A stretch of DNA of 64,000 bases, taken from positions 124,001 to 188,000 of the forward strand of contig NZ_KB849727.1 of the NCBI RefSeq assembly GCF_000368865.1. The letters are read 5' to 3'. Origin of the DNA: Acinetobacter bouvetii DSM 14964 = CIP 107468. Lineage in GTDB: Bacteria > Pseudomonadota > Gammaproteobacteria > Pseudomonadales > Moraxellaceae. Numbering within the stretch: position 1 is the stretch's first letter; every line of letters starts with the position of its first letter. The notes beneath the pieces were generated by a model. It searched no databases, was not told the DNA's origin, and was given only the letters and a program-made list of their open reading frames with translations. The position numbers were made by a program, and so were the translations under genes. Below are positions 44,914-55,467 of this stretch, one piece after another.

Positions 44914-46119
44914 TTAAACACGTTCAATAATCAAAGCGATGCCTTGACCGACACCAATACACATTGAGCATAGGCCGTATTTACCGCCTGTTTGTTCAAG
45001 TTGGTTCAGTGCAGTGGTGACTAATCTTGCGCCTGAAGCACCAAGGGGATGACCCAGTGCGATAGCACCACCGTTCGGATTGACTTTTTCTGAGCCATCT
45101 TCAAGGCCTAGATCACGTGTCACAGCAAGCGCCTGGGCTGCAAAGGCTTCATTCAGCTCAATCACATCCATTTGCGCTAAAGTCAAACCGGTTTGAGCCA
45201 GTAACTTTTTAATTGCAGGTGCAGGGCCAAATCCCATGATGCGTGGTTCTACACCGACCATCGTAGCCGCGATAATTTTGGCACGGGCCTTTAAGCCAAA
45301 TTTGGCTACTGCATCATCTGATGCAATCAATAATGCAGCTGCACCATCGTTAATGCCTGAGGCATTGCCTGCGGTGACAGTACCATCAGCTTTAACAACT
45401 GGTTTGAGTTTGGTTAAGGCTTCCAGTGTGGTTGAGGCACGCGGGTGCTCATCGGTATTAATAACGATCGGTTCGCCTTTACGCTGCGGAATGACGACAG
45501 GAATAATTTCATTGGCAAAGAAACCGCGTGCTTGAGCAGCAGCAGTACGCTGTTGGCTCGTTAAAGCGAATTGGTCCTGATCTACACGGTTAATATTGAA
45601 TTGTTCCGCGACATTTTCTGCTGTTTGAGGCATCGTTTCCACGCCATACAGCTCTTTCAGTTTAGGGTTGATAAAACGCCAACCCATAGTGGTATCTTCA
45701 ATTTTTTGACTGCGGCCATAAGCACTGTCTGATTTACCCATCACAAAAGGTGCACGTGACATGCTTTCTACGCCGCCTGCGATAATTAAGTCCGCTTCAC
45801 CGGATTTAATTGCGCGTGCAGCCATAGCGACCGCATCCAGTGACGAACCACAGAGACGGTTTACCGTGGTTGCAGGCACTTGGTAGGGAACACCAGCGAG
45901 TAGCGAAGACATACGTCCGACGTTACGGTTGTCTTCACCGGCCTGGTTGGCGCAGCCATAGATCACGTCATCCATTTGTTCCCAGTTCACGGAAGGATTA
46001 CGCTCCATCAAGGATTTAATCGGTAGGGCGCCTAAGTCATCTGCACGCACTGGCGCGAGACCGCCTGCATAACGGCCAAAGGGTGTGCGGATTGCATCAA
46101 TAATGTATGCGTTTTTCAT
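44914..46119 (-). CDS. catF: 3-oxoadipyl-CoA thiolase
   Basis: 401 residues from the ATG at 46119 with GAAGAAG upstream; the longer reading frame to 46179 adds 20 residues (MRNYIPHPSKERNFAKKILN) encoded in a repeat element and is not credible. Cys in [11 protein letters not shown] (about residue 90), His in [19 protein letters not shown], Cys in [10 protein letters not shown]. It cleaves 3-oxoadipyl-CoA to succinyl-CoA and acetyl-CoA. It is part of catIJFD, downstream of the CoA-transferase subunits. Confidence 0.94.
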   Translation of the reverse strand: MKNAYIIDAIRTPFGRYAGGLAPVRADDLGALPIKSLMERNPSVNWEQMDDVIYGCANQAGEDNRNVGRMSSLLAGVPYQVPATTVNRLCGSSLDAVAMAARAIKSGEADLIIAGGVESMSRAPFVMGKSDSAYGRSQKIEDTTMGWRFINPKLKELYGVETMPQTAENVAEQFNINRVDQDQFALTSQQRTAAAQARGFFANEIIPVVIPQRKGEPIVINTDEHPRASTTLEALTKLKPVVKADGTVTAGNASGINDGAAALLIASDDAVAKFGLKARAKIIAATMVGVEPRIMGFGPAPAIKKLLAQTGLTLAQMDVIELNEAFAAQALAVTRDLGLEDGSEKVNPNGGAIALGHPLGASGARLVTTALNQLEQTGGKYGLCSMCIGVGQGIALIIERV

Positions 46120-46137
46120 GTTTAATATCTTCTTCGC

Positions 46138-46239
46138 AAAGTTCCTCTCCTTTGAAGGATGAGGAATATAATTTCGCAAGAGGGAGAGGGTTTTTTAACC
46201 CCCTCATCCTAGCCTTCTCCCTGAGGGAGAAGGAACTTT
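46138..46239. repeat. REPIN/MITE-like inverted-repeat element between catJ and catF
   Basis: AAAGTTCCTCTCC begins at 46138 and an inverted copy GAGAAGGAACTTT ends at 46239, so the ends are complementary. Inside are further stems: CTCCTTTGAAGGA, and CCTTCTCCCT-GAGGGAGAAGG at about 46213-46233, plus GATGAGG / CCTCATC. The architecture is that of a paired REP element or small MITE. It sits inside the operon, between the ribosome site of catF and catJ. Confidence 0.7.
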
Positions 46240-46288
46240 CTTTATCAATTCAATGTTGTTTAAACTTTCACTCAGTCATTTTGTAATG

Positions 46289-46324
46289 AAAGTTTCCCTC
46301 CTTTTAGGAGGGACTAAGGGAGGT
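46289..46324. repeat. Second GGAGGG-type hairpin repeat near the end of catJ
   Basis: TCCCTCCT (46295-46302) pairs with AGGAGGGA (46306-46313), and CTAAGGGAGG follows, as in the element at 44871-44900. A further stem, AAACTTTCA (46262-46270) with TGAAAGTTT (46287-46295), lies just before it. Confidence 0.6.
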
Positions 46325-46326
46325 CT

Positions 46327-46977
46327 TTAAACTGTAGCATCAACCAATTTTGCACCCGTCATCGACTGCAATTCCTCAAAAGAAAGGCCTTCAACTTTTT
46401 CAAGAACTTTCATACCATCTGCTGTGACATCGATGACACACAGATCGGTATAAATACGGTCGACACATTTCAGGCCTGTAGCTGGATAAGCCAGTTCAGC
46501 CACGATCTTCGGTTCGCCTTTTTTGGTGACATGGTCTGTAGTAATAAAGACTTTTTTAGCGCCTACGGCCAAGTCCATGGCACCGCCTACCGCAGGAATG
46601 GCATCAGGCGCACCGGTATGCCAGTTGGCGAGGTCACCATTTTCAGCCACTTGGAATGCACCCAATACTGCGATATCTAGGTGGCCGCCGCGCATCATGG
46701 CAAAGGAGTCACCATGATGGAAGAATGCACCACCGGTCAGCATGGTGACGTATTCTTTACCTGCATTGATCAATTCAGGATCACGGTCTTCTTCAGCAGG
46801 CGGGGGGCCAAAAGCCAGCAGACCATTTTCAGAATGCAGAAACACATCTTTATCTGAAGGCAAATAGCTGGCAATTTTAGTCGGCAGGCCAATGCCTAAA
46901 TTGACATAGGCACCGTCAGGAATATCTTGTGCAACACGTGCAGCAATTTGATCACGTGTTAATTTGGTATAGCTCAT
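46327..46977 (-). CDS. catJ: 3-oxoadipate:succinyl-CoA transferase, subunit B
   Basis: 216 residues, class I CoA-transferase beta subunit with the catalytic glutamate in LHSENGLLAFGP (Glu about 50) and GGAMDLAVGAKKVFI. It pairs with CatI (18 bp upstream in transcription) to move CoA from succinyl-CoA to 3-oxoadipate. Ribosome site GTGAGGACAAAAC. The downstream gap to catF holds repeats. Confidence 0.94.
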   Translation of the reverse strand: MSYTKLTRDQIAARVAQDIPDGAYVNLGIGLPTKIASYLPSDKDVFLHSENGLLAFGPPPAEEDRDPELINAGKEYVTMLTGGAFFHHGDSFAMMRGGHLDIAVLGAFQVAENGDLANWHTGAPDAIPAVGGAMDLAVGAKKVFITTDHVTKKGEPKIVAELAYPATGLKCVDRIYTDLCVIDVTADGMKVLEKVEGLSFEELQSMTGAKLVDATV

Positions 46978-46995
46978 TGTTTTGTCCTCACGTGA

Positions 46996-47682
46996 TTAAG
47001 CAGACTGCTTAAGTTGTTTTGTACCGACAGCAACCACGTGCTGTACAAAAATCCCCGGAGTAATAATATGCTCTGGATCGAGTGCGCCAAGTTCCACTAC
47101 TTCTGCAACTTGGGCAATAGTGACATCCGCTGCCATAGCCATAATTGGACCAAAGTTTCGTGCTGATTTGTTGTAAACCAAGTTGCCCCAACGGTCGCCT
47201 TGATGGGCTTTAATTAAGGCAAAATCGGCCTTAATCGGGTTTTCAAGCACGTAGTCTTTGCCTTCATAGTTCAGGGTAGGTTTACCTTCAGCAAGTAATG
47301 TACCAAAGCCTGTAGGCGTATAGATTGGACCCAAGCCCATGCCCGCAGCTTGAATACGGCAAGCCAGATTGCCTTGCGGCACGAGTTCCAGTTCGATCTT
47401 GCCTGCACGATAAAGTTCATCAAATACCCAAGAGTCAGACTGGCGCGGGAAAGAGCAGATGATTTTACGGACAGCACCAGCCTTTAACAGTTTAGCCAAG
47501 CCATAGTCACCGTTGCCGGCATTGTTATTCACAATGACCAGATCCTTGATGCCAAGCTCAATCAGGCCATCGATCAGTTCAGCAGGCTGACCCGCCGTAC
47601 CAAAACCGCCAATCATAATGGTCGAACCATCTTTAATTTGTGAGAGCGCTTCTTTAAGGGAAGCTGAGCTTTTATCAATCAT
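46996..47682 (-). CDS. catI: 3-oxoadipate:succinyl-CoA transferase, subunit A
   Basis: 228 residues, alpha subunit with the CoA-transferase glycine loop GSTIMIGGFGTAGQPAELI and NNNAGNGDYGLAKLL. Forms the heteromeric enzyme with CatJ. It follows benE with 19 bp between, showing that the ben and cat parts are joined in one unit here. Confidence 0.94.
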   Translation of the reverse strand: MIDKSSASLKEALSQIKDGSTIMIGGFGTAGQPAELIDGLIELGIKDLVIVNNNAGNGDYGLAKLLKAGAVRKIICSFPRQSDSWVFDELYRAGKIELELVPQGNLACRIQAAGMGLGPIYTPTGFGTLLAEGKPTLNYEGKDYVLENPIKADFALIKAHQGDRWGNLVYNKSARNFGPIMAMAADVTIAQVAEVVELGALDPEHIITPGIFVQHVVAVGTKQLKQSA

Positions 47683-47701
47683 AGTCGTTCCTATGGCAAA
47701 A

Positions 47702-48931
47702 TTATTTTGATTCGGTCTGAGAAAGAGAAATGGAGTTCGGTACAGCAGGTTCAGGTTTAGGCTTGCTCAATAACAAATGTGCAATAATCCCGATACAAAT
47801 GCCCCAAAACACCGAACTCAAACCTAAAAAGTGCATGCCGGATGCGGTTGCTAAAAAGGTGATCAGCGCAGCATCACGTTCAGATTCATCTTTCATCGCG
47901 ACAGATACATTGGTGCCAATGGCGCCAAGCAGCGCAAGGCCAGCAAGGGCAGCAACCAGTTCTTTGGGCAACAAGCTAAACAGCATGACGATACTGCCTG
48001 CAAATAAACCGCCAAGGATGTAAAACAGTCCGTTGGCAATACCTGCGATATAGCGCTTATCTTTCAATTCATGCGCATCTTTGCCCATGCACAGCGCGGC
48101 AGTAATCGAAGCCAACACAATGGTAATGCCGCCCACACAAGCAACAGCAAGGGAGGCAATACTGGTTGCAGTAATAATCGGTTTGGCCGGGGTGTCATAA
48201 CCGCTGAGTTTCATAATCGCCATGCCCGGTAAAAACTGTCCGGTTAAGCTGACTAAAATCAGCGGAATCGCGAAGTTCAGCATGCCATTGATGGACCACT
48301 CAGGACTGATCCACTGCGGGATTGCCAGACTAAAATCAACCGTGACAGGGTTCATTTTGCCGAGCAATACACTGAGCAGCACCCCGCTCAGCAATACCCA
48401 AACCATGCTGTAGCGAGGGCTAACACGTTTTGAGATCAGGAATACCAGCACCATGCCAAATACAATCAGCGGCATACTGTCGGTTGCAGTAAAAAGTCCC
48501 AATCCAAATTGAAATAAAATCCCTGCCATCATGGCTGCCGCAATCGACTGAGGAATCCATTTCAACAGTTTGTCGAAATAACCGCTGAGTCCAATCAACA
48601 GAATGACCAAAGCGGCGGTGATATAAGCCGCGACAGCTTCATTCAGTGAAATATTCGGAAATAAAGTCACCAATAATGCAGTACCCGGTGCAGACCAGGC
48701 GGTGATGACTGGGGTCTTGTATTTAATCGAGAGAAAAATACCGGCAACAGCAGCACCAATAGAAATGCCCCAAATCCATGAAATCATCATATTGGGTGCA
48801 ACATTGGCCTTTTGTGCCGCCTGAAAAAAGATAATCAGCGGGCCAGAGTAGGAAATCAGCACTGCTAAAAATCCTGCAACAGTGGCTGATAAAGACCAAT
48901 CATCTTTTAGGGTTTTTAACAGGGTCGTCAT
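47702..48931 (-). CDS. benE: Benzoate/H+ symporter BenE
   Basis: 409 residues from the ATG at 48931; the longer frame to 48946 adds MEARA. Eleven to twelve transmembrane segments of the BenE family (LSGYFDKLLKWIPQSIAAAMMAGILFQFG; FLPGMAIMKLSGYDTPAKPII). Inner-membrane benzoate uptake. It is in the usual place after benD. BenK is a second, unrelated benzoate importer elsewhere in this cluster. Confidence 0.93.
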   Translation of the reverse strand: MTTLLKTLKDDWSLSATVAGFLAVLISYSGPLIIFFQAAQKANVAPNMMISWIWGISIGAAVAGIFLSIKYKTPVITAWSAPGTALLVTLFPNISLNEAVAAYITAALVILLIGLSGYFDKLLKWIPQSIAAAMMAGILFQFGLGLFTATDSMPLIVFGMVLVFLISKRVSPRYSMVWVLLSGVLLSVLLGKMNPVTVDFSLAIPQWISPEWSINGMLNFAIPLILVSLTGQFLPGMAIMKLSGYDTPAKPIITATSIASLAVACVGGITIVLASITAALCMGKDAHELKDKRYIAGIANGLFYILGGLFAGSIVMLFSLLPKELVAALAGLALLGAIGTNVSVAMKDESERDAALITFLATASGMHFLGLSSVFWGICIGIIAHLLLSKPKPEPAVPNSISLSQTESK

Positions 48932-48985
48932 TGCTCTTGCCTCCATGCTGATACATCAATGATCCTGTGCCGCTTTCAATCAGGT

Positions 48986-49771
48986 TTAACCCTGATCGCC
49001 GCCGCCAACGGGTACAACTGTGCCCGTCATATATGAAGATTCATCAGAAGCAAGGAATACAATGGCATTCACTTGTTCCTGAATGGTTCCGTATCGGCCG
49101 AGGAAGGTACGGTCGATGGTTTGATCTACCACTTCTTGCATCCATTGTTTTTCAGATTCAGTCAGTGGATTGGCATTACGTGGAACTTTGCGAGGCGGTG
49201 CTTCTGTACCGCCAGTCGCGATTGCATTGACACGAATACCGTCTTTGGCATGCTCAAAGGCAAGCGAAGCCGTTAAGCCGTTGACGCCGCCTTTAGATGC
49301 TGAATAAGGCACACGGTTAATGCCACGCGTTGCAATAGATGAAACGTTTACGATGGTGCCTTTTTGATTTTTAATCATTTCTGGCAGCACTGCGCGGCAG
49401 CACCACAGCGTTGGAAACAATGAACGGTTCACTTCTTTGATGATTTCTTCTTCAGCAAACTCCTGAAAAGGTTTCATCCAGATGGCACCGCCAACGTTGT
49501 TGATTAATGCATCGACTCGGCCATAGGTTTCTATGGCTTGATCGACTACAGATTGAGCACCTGCAAAGGTTTCCAGATTGGCTTTAACGAAAATCGCATC
49601 GCCATCTTTGGCTTCAATTTCAGCAAGCGTTTCCTCGACATAGTCAGAGAGATCAGCTAAAACCACTTGAGCACCTTCAGCTGCAACTTGCAGGGCAACA
49701 CCACGACCAATGCCTTGCGCGGCACCAGTCACAATCACCACTTTATTTAAAAATCTTTGACGATCCGACAT
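48986..49771 (-). CDS. benD: cis-1,6-dihydroxycyclohexadiene-1-carboxylate dehydrogenase
   Basis: 261 residues from the ATG at 49771, which has AAGGAAA at the right distance; the longer start adds MKGNFS. Short-chain dehydrogenase: TGAAQGIGRGVAL at the N-terminus, Ser in VSSIATRG, YSASKGG as the Tyr-Lys pair, and NAIATGGTEAP. It rearomatises the diol from BenABC to catechol with release of CO2 and NADH. 18 bp follow benC. Confidence 0.94.
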   Translation of the reverse strand: MSDRQRFLNKVVIVTGAAQGIGRGVALQVAAEGAQVVLADLSDYVEETLAEIEAKDGDAIFVKANLETFAGAQSVVDQAIETYGRVDALINNVGGAIWMKPFQEFAEEEIIKEVNRSLFPTLWCCRAVLPEMIKNQKGTIVNVSSIATRGINRVPYSASKGGVNGLTASLAFEHAKDGIRVNAIATGGTEAPPRKVPRNANPLTESEKQWMQEVVDQTIDRTFLGRYGTIQEQVNAIVFLASDESSYMTGTVVPVGGGDQG

Positions 49772-49789
49772 AGAAAAATTTCCTTTCAA

Positions 49790-50836
<1,047 letters not shown>

Positions 50837-50840
50837 TCAT

Positions 50841-50872
50841 CCTTTCAGCCAACGTTCCATCTGACTGAAAGG
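50841..50872 (-). other. Intercistronic hairpin between benB and benC
   Basis: CCTTTCAG (50841-50848) and CTGAAAGG (50865-50872) form a perfect 8-bp stem across a 16-base loop, with no T-run in the transcribed direction. It may shape mRNA stability. Confidence 0.5.
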
Positions 50873-50896
50873 TTTTACCTTGCTGTATAAACAGTC

Positions 50897-51406
50897 TTAG
50901 AGGTGATAAATATCAATAACTTGGTTGATATAATCGTTTTTGAGGACAACATATTTGCTGAGAATTTTTGGCTGATCGCCAGAAAAATCAATTTCATAGC
51001 GCGACATGCCAAAGTAGCTGTAGTTGGTTTTGTAACGGAAACTTAAAGTGTTCCAATTAAAACGCACGGTGACTTTATTGCCGTCACGCTCCACCACTTC
51101 AATGTTGCAAATGTTGTGGCTGGTGCGGGTATCCGGCATGGTGGCAGAAGAACGTTCAGTCTTGATGCGGAATACACGGTCTTCCAAACCTTGACGGTCC
51201 GGGTAGTAGATCAGTGAAATTTCTGACTGCGGGTCTTCGGTCAATTTGTCATCGTCATCCCAAGCAGGCATCCAGAACGATGCGGAAGGGGCATAACAAT
51301 TTAACCAGTCATCCCATTGTTCATCATCCAAAAATCGCGCTTCGCGGTAGAGGAACTGAGCAATGCTTTCAAGCGAAATGGTGTCTTGTTGAACTACAGC
51401 ATTCAT
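50897..51406 (-). CDS. benB: Benzoate 1,2-dioxygenase small subunit
   Basis: 169 residues of the ring-hydroxylating dioxygenase beta subunit family ([32 protein letters not shown] at the start; [20 protein letters not shown] at the end). No catalytic metal; it scaffolds the alpha subunit. The start overlaps the benA stop by 4 bp, so translation is coupled. Confidence 0.95.
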   Translation of the reverse strand: MNAVVQQDTISLESIAQFLYREARFLDDEQWDDWLNCYAPSASFWMPAWDDDDKLTEDPQSEISLIYYPDRQGLEDRVFRIKTERSSATMPDTRTSHNICNIEVVERDGNKVTVRFNWNTLSFRYKTNYSYFGMSRYEIDFSGDQPKILSKYVVLKNDYINQVIDIYHL

Positions 51407-52800
51407 GCGCTTTCTCCCATTGCAGCGGCTTCTACCTCAGCCAGTTCCTTTTCAGATTGGATGGCTTGTTTCATCATTTTCAGCCAGTATTGGTGCTGCG
51501 CTAAATACAAACCTTCATCTTCAGTTTTAATGCCGCTTAACACAGGTTTTAAACCGATTTCATTGGCAGCATCATCTGGGCCTTGGATCCAGTGTTTTGA
51601 ACCGCGGCACATGTCATTCCATTCCAGCTCAATACCAGCATAGCCCGCTTGGCATGCGCGGAATTCTTCAAGATCATCTGGGGTTGCCATGCCTGAGGCA
51701 TTAAAGAAATCTTCATATTGACGGATACGGCGGGTACGCGCTTCCGGCTCTTCACCGACAGGCGCAATACAGTAAATCGTCACTTCAGTTTTGTTGACTG
51801 AAAGCGGGCGCAATACACGGATTTGTGAACCGAACTGATCCATTAAATACACATTTGGATACAGGCACAGATTGCGTGAGCGCTCAATCATCCATTTCGA
51901 CATTGGCGCGCCAAACTTCTCGGTATATTCATCCGCTTTCACAAAGTTTGGACGGTCTTCCGGGTTTGCCCATTGGGTCCATAGCAGCATATGGCCATTT
52001 TCAAAACCGTATGAGCCGCCGCCTTGCTTGCCCCAAGAGCCAGCGCTCATTGCGCGGATGTTGTCAGCCGCCTGCGCTTCTTTACGGTGCTGTGTCGTTG
52101 CTGCATAGTTCCAGTGCACGGCGGAAACGTGGTAGCCGTCTGCGCCATTTTCTGCGGTCAGTTTCCAGTTGCCTTCGTAAGTATAAGTTGATGAACCGCG
52201 AAGCACTTCAAGGCCTTGATCTGACTGGCCGACAATCATGTCGATGATTTTTGCGGTTTCACCTAAGAATTCTTCAAGTGATGGCACATCTGGATTTAAG
52301 CTGCCGAATAAGAAGCCTTTATAGCTTTCAAAACGCGCAACTTTCTTCAAATCATGAGAACCGTCTTGGTTAAAGCAGTCTGAATAGCCCGCTTCTGAAG
52401 GGTCTTTAACTTTCAGCAGTTTGCCTGAGTTATTGAATGTCCAGCCGTGAAATGGGCAGGTATACGTTGCTTTGTTGCCTTTTTTATGACGGCAAAGCTG
52501 TGCGCCGCGGTGCGAACAGGCATTGATCATGGCATTCAGTTCACCTTGCCGGTTACGCGCAATGATGATGGGCTGACGGCCAATATGAGTCGTGTAGAAA
52601 TCGTTATTATTTGGAATCTGGCTTTCGTGCGCCAAGTAAACCCAGTTGCCTTCAAAGATGTATTTCATCTCTAAATCAAAAAGGGATTGATCTGTAAATA
52701 CAGAACGATGAAGCTTAAATTCACCGCTTTCAAAATCGTCAACTAAAAGTTCGTCAATGCGATCAAGATGGCTGGTGTTAATAACTGGGATACGAGGCAT
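51403..52800 (-). CDS. benA: Benzoate 1,2-dioxygenase large subunit
   Basis: 465 residues from the ATG at 52800, which has GGAG upstream; the longer frame adds 13 residues ([13 protein letters not shown]). Rieske 2Fe-2S site CSHRGAQLC ... CPFHGW at about residues 95-120, and the mononuclear iron region [13 protein letters not shown] with its two histidines. With BenB and BenC it dihydroxylates benzoate to the cis-diol. It follows catA with an 11-bp perfect hairpin between them. Confidence 0.96.
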   Translation of the reverse strand: MPRIPVINTSHLDRIDELLVDDFESGEFKLHRSVFTDQSLFDLEMKYIFEGNWVYLAHESQIPNNNDFYTTHIGRQPIIIARNRQGELNAMINACSHRGAQLCRHKKGNKATYTCPFHGWTFNNSGKLLKVKDPSEAGYSDCFNQDGSHDLKKVARFESYKGFLFGSLNPDVPSLEEFLGETAKIIDMIVGQSDQGLEVLRGSSTYTYEGNWKLTAENGADGYHVSAVHWNYAATTQHRKEAQAADNIRAMSAGSWGKQGGGSYGFENGHMLLWTQWANPEDRPNFVKADEYTEKFGAPMSKWMIERSRNLCLYPNVYLMDQFGSQIRVLRPLSVNKTEVTIYCIAPVGEEPEARTRRIRQYEDFFNASGMATPDDLEEFRACQAGYAGIELEWNDMCRGSKHWIQGPDDAANEIGLKPVLSGIKTEDEGLYLAQHQYWLKMMKQAIQSEKELAEVEAAAMGESA

Positions 52801-52838
52801 GTCCGTTCTCCGACTTTCCAATTCTTTTGGGGAAGTCA

Positions 52839-52866
52839 CCCAGATGTCATGAAACTGACATCTGGG
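52839..52866. other. Perfect 11-bp hairpin between catA and benA
   Basis: CCCAGATGTCA and TGACATCTGGG are exact reverse complements across a 6-base loop. No T-run follows on the minus strand, so it is more likely an mRNA-processing or partial-termination element than a strong terminator. No BenM-type operator is visible next to it. Confidence 0.65.
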
Positions 52867-52881
52867 TTTCCTATGATGGTC

Positions 52882-53802
52882 TTAAGCGCTAGCGCGGCGG
52901 CGGTCAACTTCAGTTGACGGCGCTGCAGTTTGGTCTTTCACCAGCTCAACATTAAAAGTAATGTGCTTGAATGCTTCTGTTTGGCCACGGCGCGCAATTT
53001 CAGCTGCATCCGTCACATCAACAGCAGTTGCAACCAAACCGTCACGCGTTGCAAATGCAAAGTCGTCCCACAGGTATTTGTCGCCTTCAATGTTGAATTG
53101 CGTTGTCAGCTTGCGGTAACCCGGTGCAGAGATGAAATAATGCACATGAGACGGGCGGTTGCCGTGACGGCCAAGTTTGTTCAGAACAAACTGCGTAGTG
53201 CCTTCTGGAGGGCAGCCGTAACCGACAGGCATAGTTGTTTGCGCCGTATAAGAGCCTTCCGCATTGCTTAAAATGGTGCGGCGAAGGTTGAAGTCAGACT
53301 GAGACTTGTCAAAGAAAGAGTAGTTGCCTAGGCTGTTGGCATGCCAAATTTCAACTTTAGCGCCTTCAATAAGATTGCCTTCAGTATCAGTTACTGTGCC
53401 TTCAATGAACAGCGTAGGAATTTTGCCTGCTTCAGAACCATCATCCATACGTGCAAAGCCCACTGTTTCAGGCGCACCTGCAACGTATAATGGTCCTTCA
53501 ATGGTACGAGGTGTTCCGCCTGTAATGCCTGCTTTGGCATCAGCTTCGTCAGCACGTAAGTCCAAGTAGTGTTCCAGACCTAAACCAGCAGCCAAAAGGC
53601 CTAATTCATTCGCCTGGCCTGCATCTGTGAAATACTCAAGACCTTTCCAAAGTTCTGTTTGAGAAATATCTAAGTCTTCAATGGCTTGGAATAAATCACC
53701 CAGCAAACGGACAACAATTTGTTGAACACGCGGGTCTACAGGACCAATGGCTGTGTCAACGTTCATTTGTTTTACGAGTGCATCAATTTCTTGGCGGTTC
53801 AT
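52882..53802 (-). CDS. catA: Catechol 1,2-dioxygenase
   Basis: 306 residues, intradiol dioxygenase. The non-haem iron ligands lie in the usual motifs (NSLGNYSFFDKS with Tyr, YTAQTTMPVGYGCP with Tyr, and RPSHVHYFISAPGY with two His). An N-terminal helical domain forms the dimer linker. It opens catechol to cis,cis-muconate. Placed between catC and benA, unlike in A. baylyi ADP1, where catA stands apart. Confidence 0.95.
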   Translation of the reverse strand: MNRQEIDALVKQMNVDTAIGPVDPRVQQIVVRLLGDLFQAIEDLDISQTELWKGLEYFTDAGQANELGLLAAGLGLEHYLDLRADEADAKAGITGGTPRTIEGPLYVAGAPETVGFARMDDGSEAGKIPTLFIEGTVTDTEGNLIEGAKVEIWHANSLGNYSFFDKSQSDFNLRRTILSNAEGSYTAQTTMPVGYGCPPEGTTQFVLNKLGRHGNRPSHVHYFISAPGYRKLTTQFNIEGDKYLWDDFAFATRDGLVATAVDVTDAAEIARRGQTEAFKHITFNVELVKDQTAAPSTEVDRRRASA

Positions 53803-53927
53803 ACTAATGCTCCTTAAGTATGCAATATGTTTTGGTGGCTGGAGTGATGCTTTTTTTCACTTAGCTGCCACAGTCCTTGTTTCATTAACTTTTGCTTTTG
53901 CGGAAAACAGACATTCTGTATTTCAAA

Positions 53928-54218
53928 TCAACTGTCGTTATCACGTATTGAGGATGGGTGGCGGTTTAGCGCCATCACTTCAATATTCATGTAGGGGTAC
54001 AACGGAAGTCCTTGCAAAATATTGTGCAGCTCTTCATTGCTCTCGACATCAAAAATACTGATGTTTGAGTACTGGCCGGTGATACGCCAGATATGGCGCC
54101 ATTTGCCTTGGCGCTGTAATTCCTGTGAATAGGCTTTTTCGACGACCTTAATCTCATTAGCTTTTTCCGCTGGCATATCCAGTGGAATATTCACGTCCAT
54201 ACGTACTTGAAAAAGCAT
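53928..54218 (-). CDS. catC: Muconolactone isomerase
   Basis: 96 residues, the usual length, with MLFQVRMDVNIPLDMPAEKANEIK and SNEELHNILQGLPLYPYMNIEV, the CatC family pattern of small decameric isomerases. It converts muconolactone to 3-oxoadipate enol-lactone. Follows catB by 26 bp. In the 125-bp gap to catA an interrupted stem (GTGGC at 53835 with GCCAC at 53867) is present. Confidence 0.95.
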   Translation of the reverse strand: MLFQVRMDVNIPLDMPAEKANEIKVVEKAYSQELQRQGKWRHIWRITGQYSNISIFDVESNEELHNILQGLPLYPYMNIEVMALNRHPSSIRDNDS

Positions 54219-54244
54219 GTGAAACTCCTTGTTAATTCTTGGAT

Positions 54245-55354
54245 TTACTTGCGGCGCAAGCAGTCAATCTTGTCTTCATCCAGTTCAATACCTAAACCTG
54301 CTGTTTTCGGAACAGTCAGTTCAAAGTTCTGGTATTGAAGCGGTGTTTTTAAAATTTCTTCGGTGAGCAGCAGCGGGCCAAATAACTCTGTGCCGTAGGC
54401 TAAATTTTCAAAGGTAGAGAAAGCGTGCGCTGAAGCAATGGTGCCCACAGGCCCTTCCAGCATGGTGCCGCCGTATAGGTCTATCCCTGCCAATTTGGCA
54501 ATTTTGGCCACTTCACAGCCTTCAGTTAAGCCGCCAGACTGTGCAATTTTGACAGCAAAGACAGAAGATGCATTGCGTTTTGCCAAGTGATAAGCACTGT
54601 GCGGACCCATCAGCGATTCATCCGCCATGATGGCAATCTCGAATCTGCGGGTGAGGCGCTCCATGGCGTCAATATTGTCAATGGCGCAAGGCTGCTCAAT
54701 CAGGTCAACACCGCCGTCTTGCAGTAATTGAATGCCTTTAACGGCTTCAAGTTCTGACCAGGCGCGGTTGACATCGACACGAATTGAAATATCTGAACCT
54801 AGCGCTTTTTTAATCGTTAAAACATGCTCAACATCTGCTTCGACTGCGCGGGAGCCAATTTTTAGTTTGAAAATGTTATGGCGTTTTGCTTCAATCATTT
54901 TCTGCGCTTCAGCAATGTCTTTATCCGTATTGCCAGAAGCCAAAACCCAAAGCACTGGGACGCTGTCTCGTAAACGGCCACCCAGCAGTTCACTCATCGG
55001 CAAGCCAAGACGCTGTGCCTGAATATCAAGCAATGCGGTTTGAATTGCGCATTTTGCAAAACGGTTGCCGTTAATATTGCGTTTAATCACTTGCATGGTT
55101 TTCGCAACATTTAAACCCGGCAGGGATTTCATCAATGGCGCAAAATAAGTTTCGATATTGGTTTTAATGCTTTCCGGGCTTTCTTCGCCATAGCCTAAAC
55201 CGCCAATTGTGGTTGCTTCGCCCCAACCGATAAATCCATCGTCTGTTGTGACTTTAACCAGAACTAATGTTTGCGTTTGCATTGTCGCAACAGCCATCTT
55301 ATGCGGACGGATGGTTGGAATTTCGACAAGCAGTGTTTCAATGGATTTATACAT
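54245..55354 (-). CDS. catB: Muconate cycloisomerase
   Basis: 369 residues from the ATG at 55354; the longer frame adds MRRAK. Enolase-superfamily fold with the lysine pair region FKLKIGSRA, metal ligands in IRVDVNRAW, IEQPCA and MADESLMGP, and the second lysine in AVKIAQSGG. It lactonises cis,cis-muconate. First gene of the minus-strand unit, divergent from the BenM-like regulator, with two ATAC-N7-type sites in the 113-bp gap. Confidence 0.95.
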   Translation of the reverse strand: MYKSIETLLVEIPTIRPHKMAVATMQTQTLVLVKVTTDDGFIGWGEATTIGGLGYGEESPESIKTNIETYFAPLMKSLPGLNVAKTMQVIKRNINGNRFAKCAIQTALLDIQAQRLGLPMSELLGGRLRDSVPVLWVLASGNTDKDIAEAQKMIEAKRHNIFKLKIGSRAVEADVEHVLTIKKALGSDISIRVDVNRAWSELEAVKGIQLLQDGGVDLIEQPCAIDNIDAMERLTRRFEIAIMADESLMGPHSAYHLAKRNASSVFAVKIAQSGGLTEGCEVAKIAKLAGIDLYGGTMLEGPVGTIASAHAFSTFENLAYGTELFGPLLLTEEILKTPLQYQNFELTVPKTAGLGIELDEDKIDCLRRK

Positions 55355-55394
55355 CTTGGCTCTTCGCAACCTTGCGTTGTGTACCTGATGTGAT

Positions 55395-55409
55395 ATACCT
55401 TAAAAGAAT
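55395..55409. promoter_or_regulatory. BenM/CatM-type operator near catB
   Basis: ATAC-CTTAAAA-GAAT deviates by one arm from the ATAC-N7-GTAT consensus of BenM and CatM and lies 41 bp upstream of the catB start. It shares CCTTAAA with the second site on the opposite strand. Confidence 0.6.
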
Positions 55410-55446
55410 AATATTTGACTGTCTAAGATCAAATTTGCATTTTTAT

Positions 55447-55461
55447 ATATCCTAAAGGTAT
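55447..55461. promoter_or_regulatory. BenM/CatM-type operator near the regulator gene
   Basis: ATAT-CCTAAAG-GTAT is one base from the ATAC-N7-GTAT consensus. Being only 7 bp from the regulator start codon, it would give autorepression, and together with the 55395 site it spans about 52 bp, a usual distance for two LysR dimers. Confidence 0.68.
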
Positions 55462-55467
55462 GAAAAT

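Noticed and set aside
52800..52839. Longer start of benA at 52839
   Set aside because: The 13 extra residues overlap the catA/benA hairpin region, and the ATG at 52800 has a proper ribosome site.
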